From positions 1-45,545 of the forward strand of contig NZ_JAFMOW010000043.1 in assembly GCF_019049675.1 (NCBI RefSeq): a stretch of 45,545 nt of DNA, read 5' to 3'. Source of the stretch: Rahnella bonaserana. Lineage in GTDB: Bacteria > Pseudomonadota > Gammaproteobacteria > Enterobacterales > Enterobacteriaceae. Shown in pieces: positions 1-7,800 of the stretch. The notes under the pieces are model-generated. The model worked only from the letters and a program-made list of their open reading frames with translations. It made no database searches and was not told where the DNA came from. Positions within the stretch are counted from its first letter, which is position 1, and each line of letters starts with the position of its first letter. A program made the position numbers and the translations under genes.

Positions 1-79
1 AGGGTGGAGTGACAATGCCTGGTCACCTTATGAAAAACATCCGGGCAAGGATAATAAATTACCAGCGGCAGATATTTGA
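1..79 (+). CDS. DUF3304-like protein, C-terminal fragment (cut by window edge)
   Basis: Only the last 25 codons lie in the window, ending at the TGA at 77-79. They match the C-terminus of the next gene almost exactly (shared residues GWSDNAWSPYEKHPGKDNKL), and the following non-coding spacer is also duplicated: bases 1-114 correspond to 555-668 with an offset of 554 bp. This is therefore the end of another member of the tandem family described at 115-633. Its N-terminal part is to the left of the window, so whether it is intact cannot be seen. Confidence 0.8.
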   Translation, partial: GWSDNAWSPYEKHPGKDNKLPAADI

Positions 80-114
80 TTCCGTCAGTCAAAATGAATA
101 ACGAGAGAAATAAA

Positions 115-633
115 ATGGATTTTTTTAAAAGGCTGGAAAAAATAGACGGGGCCGTCAATCGCGGCTATGCGCGCTGGGGTAAATGGCTGGGCGCGGGATT
201 ATTACTGATCGTACTCGGATGGGGCGGTTGGTTAATCTGGGCATCCATCTGGGGGCCACCGACCGGGCCGGTGACATTAATTATTCACAGCGAAATTGAC
301 CGGCCTATTTTGGGGTTTAGTGTGAATGGCGTAGCGGGATCCAATGCGTTTGCACATGGTGGGGGTAAAACAACGTGTTGTGGCAGTATCAGCGGAAAGA
401 CGGCGGAAGTTACCTGGACATTGAGTACAACCCGTGCCCAATACAATGCAGGACTGCGTACGGAAAACCGTCGCATCGTCATGCCTCTTCCCGAACGCAA
501 ATGGGGTGAGAATGATTTGCACGTTCATTTCCTCCCCGGAGATAAAGTTTTATTAGGGTGGAGTGACAATGCCTGGTCACCTTATGAAAAGCATCCCGGC
601 AAGGATAATAAATTACCAGCGGCAGGCATCTGA
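115..633 (+). CDS. DUF3304-like membrane-anchored protein, tandem paralogue A (putative T6SS immunity)
   Basis: A 172-aa protein with a charged N-terminus (MDFFKRLEKIDGAVNRGYAR), one predicted membrane segment at about residues 24-46, and a C-terminal domain of about 125 residues with a Cys-Cys-Gly motif at 88-90. No lipobox is seen, so a signal-anchor with a periplasmic C-terminus is the likely topology. The domain resembles DUF3304 proteins, which are often found beside type VI secretion phospholipases. An upstream TTG at 76 would extend the frame, but the ATG at 115 has the same sequence context as the ATGs of both downstream paralogues and was chosen. An immunity role is inferred from the DUF2235 gene downstream and was not demonstrated. 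Confidence 0.75.
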   Translation: MDFFKRLEKIDGAVNRGYARWGKWLGAGLLLIVLGWGGWLIWASIWGPPTGPVTLIIHSEIDRPILGFSVNGVAGSNAFAHGGGKTTCCGSISGKTAEVTWTLSTTRAQYNAGLRTENRRIVMPLPERKWGENDLHVHFLPGDKVLLGWSDNAWSPYEKHPGKDNKLPAAGI

Positions 634-668
634 TTCCGTCAGTCAAAATAAATAACGAGAGAGATAAA

Positions 669-1199
669 ATGGATTTTTTTAAAAGGCTGGAAAAAATAGA
701 CGGAGCCGTTAATCGCGGCTATGCGCGCTGGGGTAAATGGCTGGGCGCGGGATTATTATTGTTCATACTGGCATGGGGAGGCTGGTTAATCTGGGCATCC
801 ATCTGGGGACCACCGACCGGGCCGGTGACATTAATTATTCACAGCGAAATTGACCGGCCTATTTTGGGATTTAGTGTGAATGGTGTTGCGGGTGCTAATT
901 CATCAGCACATGATAAAAATAATCCATATGCATCAGGCCCTGGTAAATCTACGTGTTGTGGAAGTATCAGCGGTCAAGAGGCGGATGTTATATGGACTCT
1001 TGATATAACTCATGAGCAGTATCTTAAAGGGATGCGTCTCGAAAAACGACGTGTTGTTATGCCTATCCCTGAGCGGGAATGGGGGGAGAATTACCTGCAT
1101 GTTTATTTTCTGCCCGGAGATAAAGTGCGCTTGTGGTGGGGAACCGGATTTATTAGTCCGAAGGTTGAAGATCTGCCAGATACAGTAAATCGTAAATAA
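669..1199 (+). CDS. DUF3304-like membrane-anchored protein, tandem paralogue B (putative T6SS immunity)
   Basis: A 176-aa paralogue of the preceding gene. Residues 1 to about 75 are nearly identical to copies A and C, also at the DNA level, covering the cytoplasmic N-terminus and the membrane segment near 24-46. The rest has diverged, keeping the Cys-Cys-Gly motif. Relative to copy A it has a small insertion (DKNNPYASG) before that motif and a different tail (GTGFISPKVEDLPDTVNRK). It follows copy A by 35 bp and precedes copy C by 20 bp, so all copies are probably co-transcribed with the effector gene. The contrast between a constant N-terminus and a variable C-terminus suggests recombination between copies or selection on the exposed domain. 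Confidence 0.75.
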   Translation: MDFFKRLEKIDGAVNRGYARWGKWLGAGLLLFILAWGGWLIWASIWGPPTGPVTLIIHSEIDRPILGFSVNGVAGANSSAHDKNNPYASGPGKSTCCGSISGQEADVIWTLDITHEQYLKGMRLEKRRVVMPIPEREWGENYLHVYFLPGDKVRLWWGTGFISPKVEDLPDTVNRK

Positions 1200-1219
1200 A
1201 ATTCATAGAGAGTAATAAA

Positions 1220-1762
1220 ATGGATTTTTTTAAAAGACTGGAAAAAATAGACGGAGCCGTTAATCGCGGCTATGCGCGCTGGGGTAAATGGCTGGGCGCA
1301 GGATTATTATTGTTCATACTGGCATGGGGAGGCTGGTTAATCTGGGCATCCATCTGGGGGCCACCGACCGGGCCGGTGACATTAATTATTCACAGCGAAA
1401 TTGACCGGCCTATCCGGGGATTTAGTGTGAATGGTGTAGCGGGTGCTAATTCTTCAGCACATGATAAAGAAAATCCTTACGCTTCAGGTTCTGGTAAATC
1501 CACATGTTGCGGAAGTGTCAGTGGCAAAACGGCGGAAGTTGTCTGGACTGTTGATTACACCCTTGCGCAATATCAGGCAGGAATACGTACTGAAATCCAT
1601 AAAGTAAGGATTCCTCTCCCTGAACGAAAATGGGAAGAAAATTACCTGCATGTTTATTTTCTGCCCGGAGATAAAGTGCGCTTGTGGTGGGGGACAGGAT
1701 TTATTAGCCCTACGGCAAAAGATGTTCCAAATACAAATGAGACAGATACTATTAAGGAGTAA
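1220..1762 (+). CDS. DUF3304-like membrane-anchored protein, tandem paralogue C (putative T6SS immunity)
   Basis: A 180-aa third complete copy with the same N-terminal anchor and Cys-Cys-Gly motif. It is closest to copy B, sharing the insertion before the CC motif and the segment LWWGTGFISP. Its last residues contain the Shine-Dalgarno sequence (AAGGAG, about 1753-1758) of the effector gene, which starts only 5 bp after its stop. That spacing indicates translational coupling. If these are immunity proteins, this copy is the most likely cognate partner of the downstream effector because it is adjacent. Confidence 0.75.
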   Translation: MDFFKRLEKIDGAVNRGYARWGKWLGAGLLLFILAWGGWLIWASIWGPPTGPVTLIIHSEIDRPIRGFSVNGVAGANSSAHDKENPYASGSGKSTCCGSVSGKTAEVVWTVDYTLAQYQAGIRTEIHKVRIPLPERKWEENYLHVYFLPGDKVRLWWGTGFISPTAKDVPNTNETDTIKE

Positions 1763-1767
1763 TCATT

Positions 1768-3558
1768 ATGGATAGTGAAAGCCTTATTGCAGCTGCGCAT
1801 CGTGCTCAACAAGCGGAAGATGGAAGTCTGAGTAACTGCTCCAGGATTTGGCATGTAGGATTCTTCTTTGATGGTATTCATCGGAATATTGAGCAAGATG
1901 CACCAGAAAATCGCCTCAGCAATATCGGGCGTTTATTCAGAGCTTTTCCAGATCTGAATAAAAATACGTCCCGTGAGAGTTACGATGCATTGTACATTTC
2001 CGGTCTTGGCACACCTTTTCATGAAAACTTAACCTCGAAACTCCACGCCATTATGGATGGCGCGCAAGGCAGCGCACTGGATGACTTAAAAGATCTGCCT
2101 GGTGATATTGCCAAAGAAGCAGGCATAGAATTTTTTAAAACAGGCAAGTGGTGGGAAGTATTAAAAGATGTCGGTAAAAAGCTGATTAACCCCACCGAAT
2201 GGGCGAAGCTGACCGGGGATATCACGAAAAGTGCGGTGAAAAAAGTGAGCATCGAGGCCACTCCCTGGTTGCGCGACAATCCTGTTATTGCCGACATGCT
2301 GGTGACAGGCGTAGATACCCGAATCACTTCAACCAAAACGTCTTTTGAAGAAGCGTTTAAAGAGGCTAAAAATAAGAGTCAGGTGCCCATCAAGCTGATC
2401 TCGGTCTCGTTATTCGGTTACGACCTCGGGGCAACTCTGGCGCGTAAGTTTCTGGATACGCTGCTCGACGATATTTGCCAGAAACAGGGCGATAAATACG
2501 TTTATCAGGGTATTCCCGTTGAGATCATTTTTGCCGGTTTATTCGATTGTGCCCGGCATACGCCTGCCAGTAATAACAACGGTGTGGACTGGTTTGTGGG
2601 GGCATTCGGCGGCCCGATCAGGGGGATCAGTATTTTGCTGGGCGATAAATATGTCGATCAGGACACTCCGTTACCGGCTGCGGTGAAAAGCGCCCTGCAT
2701 CTGGTGGCGGCCCATGAAACGCGGGTCTGGCGCAGCCTTTACCGCTTAGGCGGCGATAAGCAAAAATACCGCGAGGAGTTACTGCCCGGCTGTTCTGAAG
2801 ATGTGGGCGGCGGGCTAAAACCTGATGAGCAAAAACCGAGCGCCGAGTTATGCCGGGTCGCCTTACACAGAATGTACCGTGAGGCTACGCTGGCAGGCGT
2901 TCCCTTCCCTGATTTTCAGACATTACATCAAAGTAACCCAGTTATTGCCGAATACTTCATAATGGAAAACAGCGTGAAGGAGAAATCGGTCGCAGAGTGG
3001 ACAGCGTTATATCAGCAGGCAGTGCCTTTTAAAAATCTCAGCGTTGCCGCGCAAAACCTGCACCTCGACAGTTATATCGACTGGCTGGGCAGACAGTTTT
3101 ATCTGTATCGCAGTCAGTGCATGAAATATGCCGAACAGCGCGGGCAGGTGATGGCATCCGCAGGTGCGTCGGCAGGCCTGTTAGGCATCTCGCCAAAAGC
3201 GCAGGAGACCGCCAGTGATATTCGCAATGAAATCGATATTCTGCGTAAACACTGGGGCTGGCTGGATGATGTTCACCGTGCTGCACTGAGTATGCAAAAT
3301 GCGATGGAAATGCCCGATAGCAAGGATATCCGCCGTCAGCTCGTGCCTGATGTTTACATTCCTGCATTACGCAGGGCGAAAAAGTTTTTAGCTTACGGGC
3401 ACGCTGCTTATGAGGGATTACCGCCACCCTGGCCTGAAGACAGTGCTCCCTCTGAGATATATGCCTGGTTTGTACATGACGTGCAGAAGGTGGACAAAGG
3501 TGCAGGTATTTCAGAAGATTTTCTGGTGATCCGCTCAATGGAAATGCCCGACAGTTAG
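1768..3558 (+). CDS. DUF2235/Tle1-like putative T6SS phospholipase effector
   Basis: A 596-aa protein without a signal peptide. It has the layout of DUF2235 alpha/beta hydrolases: an N-terminal strand ending in FFFDG (32-36), an elbow-like LFGYDLGATLAR (215-226), a strand ending in an acidic residue (GLFD, D260), and a histidine-containing helix HLVAAHETR (311-319). In DUF2235/Tle1 enzymes the elbow normally reads G-x-S-x-G. Here the central position is Asp219, so either the enzyme is inactive as a serine hydrolase or this subfamily works differently. The C-terminal third (about 340-596) is not recognised. The ATG at 1768 has a strong AAGGAG 10 bases upstream. An effector role with periplasmic phospholipid substrate is inferred from the family and from the preceding DUF3304 array. 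No VgrG or PAAR gene is visible in the window. Confidence 0.7.
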   Translation: MDSESLIAAAHRAQQAEDGSLSNCSRIWHVGFFFDGIHRNIEQDAPENRLSNIGRLFRAFPDLNKNTSRESYDALYISGLGTPFHENLTSKLHAIMDGAQGSALDDLKDLPGDIAKEAGIEFFKTGKWWEVLKDVGKKLINPTEWAKLTGDITKSAVKKVSIEATPWLRDNPVIADMLVTGVDTRITSTKTSFEEAFKEAKNKSQVPIKLISVSLFGYDLGATLARKFLDTLLDDICQKQGDKYVYQGIPVEIIFAGLFDCARHTPASNNNGVDWFVGAFGGPIRGISILLGDKYVDQDTPLPAAVKSALHLVAAHETRVWRSLYRLGGDKQKYREELLPGCSEDVGGGLKPDEQKPSAELCRVALHRMYREATLAGVPFPDFQTLHQSNPVIAEYFIMENSVKEKSVAEWTALYQQAVPFKNLSVAAQNLHLDSYIDWLGRQFYLYRSQCMKYAEQRGQVMASAGASAGLLGISPKAQETASDIRNEIDILRKHWGWLDDVHRAALSMQNAMEMPDSKDIRRQLVPDVYIPALRRAKKFLAYGHAAYEGLPPPWPEDSAPSEIYAWFVHDVQKVDKGAGISEDFLVIRSMEMPDS

Positions 3559-3564
3559 CCTCCT

Positions 3565-3592
3565 GATGCCGGCGGTCATCAGGCCGCCGGTT
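3565..3592 (+). terminator. hairpin downstream of the DUF2235 gene
   Basis: CCGGCGG and CCGCCGG pair around an 8-base loop just after the effector stop codon. The following bases are only weakly T-rich, so this may be an inefficient terminator or an mRNA-stabilising stem. Confidence 0.45.
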
Positions 3593-3946
3593 GATCGCTT
3601 TCCCTCACTTTTTTCTGCTATTCCGCGACTCAAAACCCGATTTAGCACGAATTGCGCGTTCTTTGACCGCCTCCAGGCTCTCCAAAACCCCTTCGCAGAA
3701 TCCTTCAAATCCAGCGGTGACACGGCCTGAAGCGCTGTCCGGTATCCCGTTTGCCTGTTTTTTTGAAAGGTTAAATCCTTTTTTAAATTATGTAGTGATA
3801 ATGTTATATTCGTAGCCAGCATTTTAAAAAATGAAGTTTCAGTAACGATCCCGCGTGTTTTTTTGCTAATTTCTTGTTCGATGGTCATAACAATATTCTT
3901 ATCGAATCGCCAAGAACAGAACTGAACATTTAGAGAAACAGACGTC
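3593..3946. other. intergenic region upstream of mqo, with an open minus-strand remnant
   Basis: No convincing gene lies between the effector and mqo. On the minus strand, 3605-3787 is open for about 60 codons and ends in a charged, coding-like tail (LESLEAVKERAIRAKSGFES). There is no ATG or GTG to start it, and an in-frame stop precedes it at 3788-3790. It may be a degraded gene or a widespread intergenic element. The AT-rich part from about 3770 to 3946 should hold the mqo promoter, but no single promoter could be chosen. Confidence 0.35.
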
Positions 3947-5599
3947 ATGAGAAAGATACTTGGTATGCTTCTCAACCGTGACTCACTGGGTGCCAGCGAG
4001 CCTGCGGCCGCAGAAGACGAAAAATCCGTTGATGTATTGCTGGTCGGCGGCGGAATTATGAGTGCAACCCTGGGGACCTTCCTCCAGGAACTCGAACCGG
4101 ACTGGTCAGTCCATATGATTGAACGCATGGACGGCGTGGCGCAGGAAAGCTCCAACGGCTGGAATAACGCCGGTACCGGCCATTCCGCACTGGCAGAAAT
4201 GAACTATACCCCTCTGATGCCAGACGGTTCTGTCGATATCACTAAAGCGGTGGCGATCAACGAAGCCTTCCAGGTTTCCCGTCAGTTTATGGCGTATCAG
4301 GTGCAGAAAGGCGTGCTGAATAACCCGCGCTCCTTTATCAACAGCGTGCCGCACATGAGCTTTGTCTGGGGCGATGACAACATCGATTTCCTGCGCAGAC
4401 GCTTCGCGGCGTTGCAGGAAAGCACCCTGTTCCGCGGGATGGAATATTCAGAAGACCCGGAACAAATCAAACAGTGGATCCCGGCAGTGATGGAAGGCCG
4501 TGATCCGGCGCAAAAAGTCGCCGCAACCCGCACTACGGCTGGCACGGACGTGAATTTCGGCGAAGTCACACGCCAGCTTGTCGAGGCGTTGCAGAAAAAA
4601 TCCAATTTCACGCTGGCAAACGGTCAGGAAGTGCGAGATATCCAGCGCAATCCGGATAAAAGCTGGCGCGTGACGATTACCGATCTCAAACACAGCCACA
4701 AACATCACGTGGTGAATGCGAAATTCGTGTTCATCGGCGCGGGCGGCGCGTCCCTGACGCTGCTGCAAAAATCCGGCATTCCGGAAGCCCGTGAATACGG
4801 CGGTTTCCCGGTCGGCGGCGAGTTCCTGGTGACCGAAAATCAGGATGTGGTGAAACGCCATCTGGCGAAGGTTTACGGCAAAGCCGCCGTGGGCGCGCCG
4901 CCGATGTCGGTTCCGCATCTCGATACCCGTATTATTGATGGCAAACAGGTTCTGCTGTTCGGGCCGTTCGCCACCTTCTCCAGCAAATTCCTGAAAAACG
5001 GTTCCCTGTGGGATTTGTTCGGCAGTGTGAACAGTTCTAACCTGCTGCCGATGACCCACGTGGGCATGGGCAACTTCGATCTGGTGAAATATCTGGTCGG
5101 GCAGGTCATGCTCAGCGATGAAGACCGTCATGCCGCGCTGAAGGAATTCTTCCCGCAGGCCGAGCAGAAAGACTGGAAACGTTGGGTGGCCGGACAACGC
5201 GTGCAGGTCATCAAAAAAGATGGCAAACACGGCGGCGTATTGCGTCTCGGCACCGAAGTGGTCAGCGCGAAGGACGGCAGTATCGCCGCCTTGCTGGGCG
5301 CTTCACCGGGGGCCTCAACCGCAGCGCCTATCATGATGAAGCTGCTGGAAACGGTCTTTAAAGAGAAAGCCGCCAGTGCTGAATGGCAGGCCAAATTCCG
5401 GGAAATCATTCCGTCTTATGGCACTAAACTGAATGGCAATATCGAAGCGACCGAGAAAGAGCTGCTGGAAACCAGCCGTATTCTGCAACTGGAAACGCCC
5501 TCGATGATCACCACCCCGGTGGCCGATGTGGTTCAGTTGCGACCACTCGACGTTCAGGCCAAACAAGAGCCAAAACAGCCTGCGGATATTGCTTTGTAA
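3947..5599 (+). CDS. mqo: malate:quinone oxidoreductase
   Basis: A 550-aa FAD enzyme that oxidises (S)-malate to oxaloacetate and passes electrons to quinone at the inner face of the cytoplasmic membrane, bypassing NAD-dependent malate dehydrogenase. The FAD-binding fold starts at about residue 29 with [15 protein letters not shown]. The family sequence continues through [20 protein letters not shown], and length and sequence match Mqo over the full protein. The C-terminal extension after about residue 520 is low in complexity, as in enterobacterial homologues. The gene is monocistronic: it has its own upstream region and is followed by a strong terminator at 5620-5645. Confidence 0.96.
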   Translation: MRKILGMLLNRDSLGASEPAAAEDEKSVDVLLVGGGIMSATLGTFLQELEPDWSVHMIERMDGVAQESSNGWNNAGTGHSALAEMNYTPLMPDGSVDITKAVAINEAFQVSRQFMAYQVQKGVLNNPRSFINSVPHMSFVWGDDNIDFLRRRFAALQESTLFRGMEYSEDPEQIKQWIPAVMEGRDPAQKVAATRTTAGTDVNFGEVTRQLVEALQKKSNFTLANGQEVRDIQRNPDKSWRVTITDLKHSHKHHVVNAKFVFIGAGGASLTLLQKSGIPEAREYGGFPVGGEFLVTENQDVVKRHLAKVYGKAAVGAPPMSVPHLDTRIIDGKQVLLFGPFATFSSKFLKNGSLWDLFGSVNSSNLLPMTHVGMGNFDLVKYLVGQVMLSDEDRHAALKEFFPQAEQKDWKRWVAGQRVQVIKKDGKHGGVLRLGTEVVSAKDGSIAALLGASPGASTAAPIMMKLLETVFKEKAASAEWQAKFREIIPSYGTKLNGNIEATEKELLETSRILQLETPSMITTPVADVVQLRPLDVQAKQEPKQPADIAL

Positions 5600-5619
5600 G
5601 TTCTTGTTTCTGAGAATAC

Positions 5620-5645
5620 AAACCGCTCAAGTGAGCGGTTTTTTT
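5620..5645 (+). terminator. rho-independent terminator of mqo
   Basis: AAACCGCTCA pairs with TGAGCGGTTT around a two-base AG loop and is followed by a run of T. This is a classical intrinsic terminator 20 bp after the mqo stop codon. Confidence 0.9.
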
Positions 5646-5755
5646 ATGTCTGTGTGACTGTAAAAACGCTTTTTATGGAAGGCATCTTCCAGATTCTAAA
5701 ATGCATCATCAGAATATGTGGATCCTTTTTCCCCTCAGGCGAATGATATACACCG

Positions 5756-5767
5756 TGAAATATTTCA
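5756..5767. promoter_or_regulatory. 12-bp palindrome upstream of toxin-antitoxin operon
   Basis: TGAAATATTTCA is a perfect palindrome about 110 bp upstream of the antitoxin start. It could be a distal regulator site. With such AT-rich sequence, chance occurrence is possible. Confidence 0.3.
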
Positions 5768-5836
5768 GGGTGAAAGTGAGGCATATGGAAAGCGTAAATA
5801 TTATACAAACTAAAAGCTCAGATGGTATGCTTTATG

Positions 5837-5852
5837 ATACTAAATTTAGTAT
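5837..5852. promoter_or_regulatory. probable operator of the RelE-type toxin-antitoxin operon
   Basis: ATACTAAATTTAGTAT is a perfect 16-bp palindrome 25 bp upstream of the antitoxin ATG. It overlaps the end of a possible -10 element (TATGAT, 5833-5838). Antitoxins of this type autorepress their operon by binding palindromes at the promoter, so this is the likely autoregulatory site. Confidence 0.65.
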
Positions 5853-5877
5853 GTTAAATCTTACCGAAGAGGTCTCT

Positions 5878-6135
5878 ATGCCAGTTCAGCCTGTTTATGC
5901 CAATGCCGCCGTGAGCATCAGTGACTTTAAAAAATCGCCAAATGCCGTATTAAAAGAGTCGAACGGGCAGCCCGTTGCCGTTCTTACCAATGGCAAGATT
6001 TCCGGCTATTACGTCTCAGCCGAAACATGGGAAATGCTTTCTGAATATCTGGAGGATATGGAGCTTGGGGAGATCGCCCGCTCACGAATGAACAGTAAGA
6101 ATAAACGGGTCAGAGTTAATCTTGATGACCTATAA
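5878..6135 (+). CDS. Phd/YefM-type antitoxin of a RelE toxin
   Basis: An 85-aa antitoxin. Residues 10-55 follow the Phd/YefM pattern (AAVSISDFKKSPNAVL, then GQPVAVLTNGKISGYYV), giving a DNA-binding dimerisation domain. The C-terminal 22 residues (ending RVRVNLDDL) look like the toxin-binding tail of E. coli RelB (ending VRVTLDEL). The protein thus combines a Phd-like N-terminus with a RelB-like tail, as in StbD-type antitoxins. The frame is open upstream to 5701, but the ATG at 5878 was chosen: it is preceded by AGAGG (5868-5872) and begins exactly at the conserved domain, downstream of the palindromic operator. Its last 11 bases overlap the toxin gene. Confidence 0.85.
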   Translation: MPVQPVYANAAVSISDFKKSPNAVLKESNGQPVAVLTNGKISGYYVSAETWEMLSEYLEDMELGEIARSRMNSKNKRVRVNLDDL

Positions 6136-6409
6136 CCTGGAGTTTGATTCACGGGCACTCAAAGAATTTCAGAAATTGGGTGAGCCGGTAAAACTTCAGT
6201 TTAAAAAGAAACTTGCCGAAGTTTTAGACCAACCTCATGTTCCCGCTAACCGCCTGCGCGGATTACCCGACTGCTATAAGATAAAATTGCGTGCTTCGGG
6301 TTTCCGGTTGGTTTATCAGGTCATTGATGCGCAGATCGTGGTTCTGGTGTTGGCTGTTGGAAAACGTGAACGGTCTGAGGTTTATCAGACCGCAAAACTC
6401 CGTATTTAA
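6125..6409 (+). CDS. relE: RelE-family mRNA interferase toxin
   Basis: A 94-aa toxin that aligns with E. coli RelE without gaps. It retains the residues implicated in ribosome-dependent mRNA cleavage at the same positions: Lys52, Lys54, Arg61, Arg81 and Tyr87. Strongly conserved stretches are CYKIKLRASGFRLVYQVID and VGKRERSEVY. Family knowledge: RelE cuts mRNA in the ribosomal A site and is neutralised by its antitoxin. The ATG at 6125 overlaps the antitoxin by 11 bp; an in-frame TTG sits one codon earlier. The stop overlaps that of the convergent permease gene by 4 bp, so there is no room for a terminator between them. Confidence 0.92.
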   Translation: MTYNLEFDSRALKEFQKLGEPVKLQFKKKLAEVLDQPHVPANRLRGLPDCYKIKLRASGFRLVYQVIDAQIVVLVLAVGKRERSEVYQTAKLRI

Positions 6410-7668
6410 TGGCGCTTGTTTCCCCGCCCTAATCCCCAACACACCAGCCCTGCCACCAGCAGCGACGGAATCGTCGCACCCACATCAGGCAGCAGATTTG
6501 CCATCAGATGATAGACCGCGATACCAATAAACCAGGCCGCGACAGAACAGATGTTCAGGTCTTTTTGTGTCTGTCTGCGCAGAACAAAATGATGCGTCAG
6601 TACCACGCCGAACAACGGCGCAAATACCGAACCAATCAGCAGCAGGAAGTTTTCATATTGCGTCAGCGGCACCGACCAGGCAATCAGCGTACACAGCAGG
6701 CCAATGCAAAGCGTCAGTTTACCGATACTGACTGGCAGAGAAGTGCCCGCCGACACCGCCGCTGAGTGAATATCCGCGAAGGCATTTTCATGTTCATCCA
6801 CCAGAATCAGCAACAGCGGAATACCCAGCGCAACGCCAGAAAGTGCCAGCAGCAGCGCATTGGCATCTGCCGATGTGCTGACAAACGCCAGCGTATAAGC
6901 CACACCGAGTGACATCATCCACACGCTGCCGAGGAAATATCCGCAGGCAGTTCCCCAGAAATTTTGCCGCGCAGATTTGCCAAAACGGGTGTAATCCGAC
7001 ACCAGCGGCAGCCATGAAAATGCCATCGATACCACGATGTCGCAGGCCAGTGCGAACGGCATCGAACCGTCTCCGGCTTTATGCCACAGTGTGGATAAAT
7101 CCGCGTGCAGAAACAGATAACCGGTCAGCCACGCGCAACTCGCCAGCAGCAACCAGATACCCCAACGGCGCAGCACCACACGGATAAACGCCAGGGGTCC
7201 GCTGGCCGCCAGCAAGGTGGCGACGATGCCGAAGATAAACGTCCACAGGGCCGGATTCGCCCAAAAACTGCCGTCGCCCCAGGCTCGTTTTGCCAGCAGG
7301 CTGGCGGCATCACGCATCACCACAATTTCAAACGCGCCCCAGCCGACCAGCTGGATAAGATTGAACAGCACAGGCAACGCCACGCCGCGTTTGCCGAGGC
7401 TCAGCTTTAGCGACGCCATTGAAGACAAACCGGTTTGCCCGCCGGTCACGCCGACCAGTGCCAGCAGAGCCACGCCGACGGCAGACCCCAGCACAATCGC
7501 CGCCAGCGAACCCGCCAGCCCGAGGCCCGGAGCCAGAATCGCCCCGGTCTGCAACACCATCAGGCCCATGCCGAGTGAGAACCACAACGAGAATAAATCA
7601 GACCAGCCCAGCACCCGTGATTTTTCCGGCACAGAGGCCTGAGGAGAGTAAATACTATTATCTTTCAT
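6406..7668 (-). CDS. NCS1-family permease, CytX-like (putative hydroxymethylpyrimidine/cytosine transporter)
   Basis: A 420-aa protein with about 12 hydrophobic segments. Its N-terminal signature (RVLGWSDLFSLWFSLGMGL) and the motif SWLPLVSDYTRFGKSA are typical of nucleobase:cation symporter-1 proteins of the CytX/CodB branch, which import cytosine, purines or thiamine pyrimidine precursors. The first convincing start is the ATG at 7666-7668 (MKDNSIYSPQ). The frame is open for 37 further codons upstream, but these are unlike the family. No thiamine-pyrophosphate riboswitch or thi gene is visible nearby, so the pyrimidine substrate is uncertain. Confidence 0.8.
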   Translation of the reverse strand: MKDNSIYSPQASVPEKSRVLGWSDLFSLWFSLGMGLMVLQTGAILAPGLGLAGSLAAIVLGSAVGVALLALVGVTGGQTGLSSMASLKLSLGKRGVALPVLFNLIQLVGWGAFEIVVMRDAASLLAKRAWGDGSFWANPALWTFIFGIVATLLAASGPLAFIRVVLRRWGIWLLLASCAWLTGYLFLHADLSTLWHKAGDGSMPFALACDIVVSMAFSWLPLVSDYTRFGKSARQNFWGTACGYFLGSVWMMSLGVAYTLAFVSTSADANALLLALSGVALGIPLLLILVDEHENAFADIHSAAVSAGTSLPVSIGKLTLCIGLLCTLIAWSVPLTQYENFLLLIGSVFAPLFGVVLTHHFVLRRQTQKDLNICSVAAWFIGIAVYHLMANLLPDVGATIPSLLVAGLVCWGLGRGNKRH

Positions 7669-7800
7669 GAGGTTAATTTCGTGGCTAATGCGAATGCCTG
7701 TTATAGCATATTGCGGCGGGAACCTGATGAAGGGCGAAGGCAGAAGCGCACTTTTCGGTTTCCAAAATGCATATCTCAATTCCTGTCAGTTCGAAAACTC

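Noticed and set aside
3535-4155. Long minus-strand open frame across the effector end and mqo start
   Set aside because: It runs antisense through the conserved N-terminus of mqo and shows no protein-family similarity, so it is read as a shadow frame.
4448-5230. 260-codon open frame antisense to mqo
   Set aside because: Its composition (very rich in His, Arg and Phe) is typical of antisense frames of GC-rich genes, and mqo is unambiguous.
7669-7800. Possible thiamine-pyrophosphate riboswitch before the CytX-like permease gene
   Set aside because: A GAACCTGATGAAGGG-like stretch is present, but on the opposite strand to the gene, and the other conserved THI-box parts (CTGAGA and the distal GCG-AGGGA block) are missing.
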